Assembly: GCA_014529385.2 (NCBI GenBank)
Contig: CM043960.1
Span: forward strand, 76,035,910-76,099,909
Length of the DNA stretch: 64,000 nt
From: Adiantum capillus-veneris
Taxonomy: Eukaryota > Streptophyta > Polypodiopsida > Polypodiales > Pteridaceae
Direction: 5' to 3'
Made by a program: the position numbers and the translations under genes. Below are positions 59,718 to 64,000 of this stretch, in pieces; position 1 is the first letter of the stretch, and the number at the start of each line of letters is the position of its first letter. The notes below the pieces were generated by a model. It worked only from the letters and a program-made list of their open reading frames with translations, was not told the DNA's origin and did not search any database.

Positions 59718-61301
59718 TGTCATAATAATCAATATCTAATTCTCCTAAATGATTTTCTCATATTAAACTGATCATTTAATGTGGGGAAGTGCCAGGGGAG
59801 AAAAAGCTAGAATATTGGTTAAGCTAGCAGACCGGCCACATTAGGGATCCAAAGGAGGGAAAATAGGGATCCAAAGGGGGGGCCATGTGCAAAAGAGCCA
59901 TGTGCAAAAATGGGCTAAAAAGACCCTAAGGTTCAGCCCATTAAGACTTCCAAAATGCTAAGGTTCCAAAATTCAAAGGTTGTGTCCAAAGGTCAACCCT
60001 AGGGGAAATTGGATGCTTTGTGTGACCAAAAAATCTTTTCAAATCCCTACATAGGAGGGGGCGAGCCTTGGGAGTAGGGGATGAGAGAGAAAGTCACACA
60101 CACACAGAGGCTCCCTTTACACAAAGGGAATGAGGGACACATGTCAGCTCCCTAGCCCTGATGCCCACAAGGTGTACCCAATTCCTATTGGATGGCCTTG
60201 GAGGTGGACCAATGAGAATTAGGCTAGAGTAAATCTAGTTTAATTAATTTAAAAACACTTAATAAAAGAACCAATGAGAATTAAGTCTCCTAGATGACTA
60301 TTGGACAGTCTCCCAAGGGGTCCAATGAGCATTCAACAGCCCAATGGCTTGCCTGATTCCTATTGGCCAGGAGGCAAAGGGGTCCAATGAGAGTTTAGAT
60401 GAATTATTAAATTACCTAAAGCTCTCACAAAAGGGGAAAGGGGGACACATGTCAGAAGGCTGTCACTTATGCTGCTTAATAGTCATTGGCATGACTTGGG
60501 GAGGGCCAATGAGGGTTGAGCAAGAGCAAATAGCAAGAGGGCTCACCCAAGAGAGAGAGGGGGCTGATTTTTGCAAGGCATTATCACACACACACACTCT
60601 CAAACAGTCTATGTGAGAAGTAAAGAAGACTATGTCTTCCCAAGCTTTAATGGAGAGCTCATCACCTACTCCAAGCTTGTGAGATAGAAGCCTACATCGA
60701 CATACTCTTGGCATGTGGATGCAAATCCAACCAAGAGACAAGATTCAATGCATTCTCATCTCCTCTAACAAGCTAATTACTAAGCTAAGCTATGCTAATA
60801 TGAGTGATTATGTGAGGAGATGTACATCTTTCTTGTAAGATACACCTTCTTCCTCTCAATCTACTCTCATACCCTGCTAGCTCTCACCATCTTCGAAGGT
60901 GTGTGAGGTCTTGGGTCTAAGAACGGGGATAATTGATGTTGTGTTTGCTAAGTGTTTTACTTAGTGCATGAAGCTTTCATCTTCATTGCACTAGCTAGTC
61001 TTGAAGGAACACAAAGAATTGTATTGTACAATGTCTCTCTTGATGGGAGATACCATAATACAAAGCCTTTTGGAGGGGGGACTGGCTCCATGCAAATCCG
61101 GCCCTCAACTGTTGTCAATAGCTTAATTTCTCTCTCTTTTGAAAGCATTGTTGATGCTATCTAACTAGGTGTTATGCTTTTTGTTGCTCTCTCCACCCAA
61201 GCACTCTTGTAATTCTCATTAGGAATCTATTCTAATGAAATGCCCACTATGTTCATGATAATTTCCGCTACACATAAGTTTTTAGGCCATTAAATGTTAC
61301 A
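59718..61301 (+). repeat. Family-L solo LTR with exact target duplication
   Basis: 1584 bp, starting TGTCATAATAATC and ending AATGTTACA, related to the L1 and L2 LTRs. It is flanked by atttc on both sides (59713-59717 and 61302-61306). There is no primer site or internal sequence next to it, so the internal part was lost by LTR-LTR recombination. The Gypsy-5 integrase frame runs on across the flanks. The antisense frame 60957-61148 corresponds to the LTR frame in L1 and L2 but is more decayed. Confidence 0.92.
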
Positions 61302-61306
61302 ATTTC

Positions 61307-61351
61307 CAATGCACCAAAGCTCCTATGAGACGTGACAAAATGCCATTATGA
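61307..61351 (+). pseudogene. Gypsy-5 integrase continuation
   Basis: Directly after the solo LTR and its duplication the plus strand reads CTKAPMRRDKMPL, the segment after the integrase zinc domain. It then breaks off near 61351. Confidence 0.7.
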
Positions 61352-61389
61352 TCGATTTATGGAAGCAAGGGCTTTCACCAAATGCGGAA

Positions 61390-62102
61390 TAGGTTTTGTT
61401 GGACACTGGTGAGCTTAGAACAAGCCAATGTATCAATCAACATTGACGGCAACCAATGCTCACATCAATTTCATGTCATGGTAAACATTGATCTTAATGA
61501 AGCAATCATCTTAGGAATCTCATGGATTCAAGCTTATAAAGATGTTCCAAATTGGCAAGATGACACTCTGAAGTACACCCTTAAGGGCACTTCATATGTC
61601 ACTCCCTTGGCACATACATCTATCATCTTTGGAAGGTGCATCCAGCACAACAACTCGCAATCAAACCCCAACCATCTACACAAAACCATGGAAAACAAGT
61701 CAAACAAGTTTGGGTAAAGAATCAATAATGGTGACAAACCAAAGCAAATATGGATACCTAAGAAAATAAGTTCCGATCAATCTTCGAGTTTAGTCGAGCC
61801 ACAGTCAAAAGGAAACATAACAACTCAAAGCAATTATATTTGGCAAAAGACATCCACACACGGATCAACTCTCCATCAACTCAACCCAAATATAAATGGA
61901 TTCCAAAGTCAAACTCCAAAAATCCATCAACTGCCAAAAGACCAACTTGGCAATAAAGACCAAAACATCCAACACGGCCACAGTCATTGCAGTCTGCAAA
62001 CCAATCTACAAGTGGATACCTAAAGATAAGTCAAGCCAAATAATCAACCCACCAACAATACTCACAAATCCAAACGTCAAGGAAAGGGCGTCCCATCTGT
62101 AA
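61390..62102 (+). pseudogene. Gypsy-type protease fragment with W-I-P-K repeats
   Basis: GTTTTGTTGGACACTGGT (61394-61411) encodes VLLDTG, a retroviral-type protease active site. After a frameshift the frame 61382-61717 has FHVMVNIDLNEAIILGISWI, the protease C-terminal pattern. Beyond it, spread over frames, the motif K-x-x-W-I-P-K recurs: KQIWIPKK (about 61743), YKWIPKSN (about 61889) and YKWIPKDK (about 62010), with weaker versions between. Such repeats are probably linker sequence. The parent element is unknown. Confidence 0.65.
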
Positions 62103-62825
62103 AAGCTTTTGTTCGAAAAATGTAGTTTAGATGAAACCTCGCCAATGAAAATCAATGAACACTCAGTTCAGTACCCACAACTTGCACAGCATATTGTTAC
62201 CAAATGCATCTCTTCCATTAGCATAATAGGACCACATGCCACGGTCTTGCATAGACATGTTGTTCGCATCCTTGCACGTTGCACAAACCTTCGTCTGCGG
62301 CGACTCAAAATGGGAAGGGGGAAGAAACAGTATTGTTAGCATCTTTAAGCAATATTTAAAGCCTCTAGATGTTGAGAGAGATGTATAAAGTATACAAAGT
62401 GTGTTTTGTTGCTTAAGCTTTTTCTTTTTTATTACTGTTAGTAGAATTTAGCACTTATCAAGCATAAGAATGAGCCATAATGACAAATTTAGACGAACAT
62501 GATTCTTATGAGTGTAAGGAATAATTTTTGGCCCAATAATAATAATTTTTACTATTTTTTCTTTTCTAATTAAATAAAAATAAAAATCTAATAAATAGAG
62601 ACAAAAAAATCTGAATCAAGTTTTGAAAGCAAACATCAAATCTACAAAGGAAGAGCTTCAAGCAAGGACAAGTTTAAAAGGATTTGGCACAAGTCAAAAT
62701 TTGCGCCAAGTTACGACGGATCAAAATTGCAAAATTGAGGGGAATTAACGAGCGGGCATCCAATGATGGGCCGCTTGAGCCACATGTGGTATATGCTACA
62801 AAACATTTGATCAAACAAGGTAAGT

Positions 62826-62908
<83 letters not shown>

Positions 62909-64000
62909 ATTTATTAGCATTATACATAACACATGAGATACAATATACAAAGACCTTTGCCTACAATACTAGTACAAAATCATGTATTTCTTAGACAGTT
63001 TATCCAAAAAATACACCATTATTACAGGTCAAAATAGTAAGATGGTCATGTATAGTATGAAAGTCAAAAGTACAAAGTACATCACTCCTTTTTTTTAATC
63101 AGTAGCTAAGGAAAGAGAACCCTTACCTGCATCCATACAAAAACATTCAGTTAGAACTGGCTATGTTTGTGCGTTTTGCAAGTAACTGGGGTGATAGTAG
63201 TTGTCATCCATGTCACTTAGGCACTAGAAAAAAAGAAGAAAAGTGCTGCTAAGAAAAATATGAAGCATAAAAACTTGTAATATTTCCTTCAGATGTCATA
63301 AGTTTCTCAATAAACCAAGCAAATAGAAACCCATTTGTTCACTGAGAAAGACCAGCAAGTTTCTTTGAGCTAATAGTTTCCATGCAATCATTATCATACC
63401 AAAGCATAGATCATGTAGACCAATAACATGAGTAATTCAGCTTATCTTGTCAAATGCAACCCACCCAAGCATTTGTTATCCTGAGCAACTTCCTTCTTTA
63501 GAAGTCATATACAGACAAAAGGTCATTGTTTATAAGCAATCGTCTGAGGTGTTAACAACACAACTTACCAAAAAAGGGCAATACCCAATAGTATACAAGA
63601 AGCCTATAGCAGGCTGAGCCCAACAGTAGGTTGTTCAAAGCCAATATAGCCAATGAGCCTAAGTTTGTCGACCAACAGTTGGCCGAGAAGGCTAATAGAT
63701 TATCAGAAACTCACCCAACTGCAAGAAGGACTGCTACCAACTCACAAATACTAAGTAGACCTTCACAAGCCTTCAAATGATCTAACTGTAGACAAAAATA
63801 GCCAGGCTTAGAGTATAAAATGCCTACAAAAACTGAGGGATAGTCAAAACCAACAAGATTGTTTTATTTTTACTAACTTGTTAGAAATAAACACATTCAA
63901 GCCTGTTAGATTTAGCCGATACCCCAAAAAAAGAATTAGCAAAATTTGCATGATAATTGATGGTTTTTTCCAAAAAGACTGTTAGTCGTGGACAATAATC
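62103..64000. other. Right-end gap with (GA)n tract
   Basis: A long GA tract lies at 62827-62904. The rest is AT-rich with no recognised coding sequence. The open frames at 62109-62339 and 62684-62917 match nothing I know, and the latter is mostly GA tract. Confidence 0.45.
62827..62904. repeat. (GA)n microsatellite
   Basis: About 78 bp of uninterrupted GA. Confidence 0.95.

Noticed and set aside
62684-62950. Open frames on both strands around the GA tract
   Set aside because: More than a third of each frame is microsatellite, and the rest matches no family.

Overview
The window looks like repeat-dominated nuclear DNA from a large-genome land plant. The evidence is primer-binding sites matching the plant initiator-tRNA-Met type (TTGGTATCAGAGC), chromodomain-bearing Ty3/gypsy elements (chromoviruses), Ty1/copia elements, one Tat/Athila-type primer-binding site, and many long CT, GA or GT microsatellites. 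A fern or another repeat-rich non-model plant is my guess; the sequence alone does not fix the lineage. I found no complete host gene, rRNA, functional tRNA, CRISPR array or bacterial-type operon.

Layout, left to right. 1-9055 is a broken chromovirus (Gypsy-1). A 5.4 kb non-coding LTR element (431-5822) sits inside its protease, in reverse orientation and flanked by an exact 5-bp duplication. A single LTR (9068-10091) follows. 10586-11673 is a miniature LTR element (TRIM). 11674-15392 is a second broken chromovirus (Gypsy-2), interrupted at 13110-14265 by a relative of the TRIM. 15406-21276 is a reverse-strand gypsy element (Gypsy-3) that has lost most of pol. 22067-22326 holds two in-frame, correctly spliced exons of a cyclophilin-type peptidyl-prolyl isomerase (PPIL1/CYP18-like) on the minus strand, the only convincing host coding sequence. 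22577-24227 is a pair of inverted LTR copies. 24655-32745 is a full-length but dead reverse-strand chromovirus with 1.6 kb LTRs (family L, copy L1).

33123-37182 is a very decayed copia element with both LTRs (Copia-1), followed by a copia RNase H fragment. 39674-40450 is a palindrome whose arms each contain another palindrome. 41400-44259 is an internally deleted copy of family L (L2). 45846-46270 is a foldback, Mutator-like miniature transposon with a 9-bp duplication and a tRNA-like sequence in its centre. 46640-47868 is a tandem array of about 190-bp units, each with a related tRNA-like head. 48710-49866 is a gypsy protease/RT fragment. 50302-55605 is a copia element with intact ends and an exact duplication, itself hit by a 682-bp inverted-repeat element. 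57390-61350 is a strongly decayed gypsy pol with a family-L solo LTR inserted exactly in its integrase. 61390-62102 is another gypsy protease fragment followed by W-I-P-K repeats.

The coding relics do not act together in a pathway; they are independent waves of retrotransposition with clear nesting order. All pol genes carry stops, frameshifts, deletions or catalytic substitutions, so no autonomous element is left here. The notable items are the host cyclophilin exons next to this repeat block, the tRNA-like tandem array with its relative inside the Mutator-like element, and several insertions whose target duplications can be read exactly.
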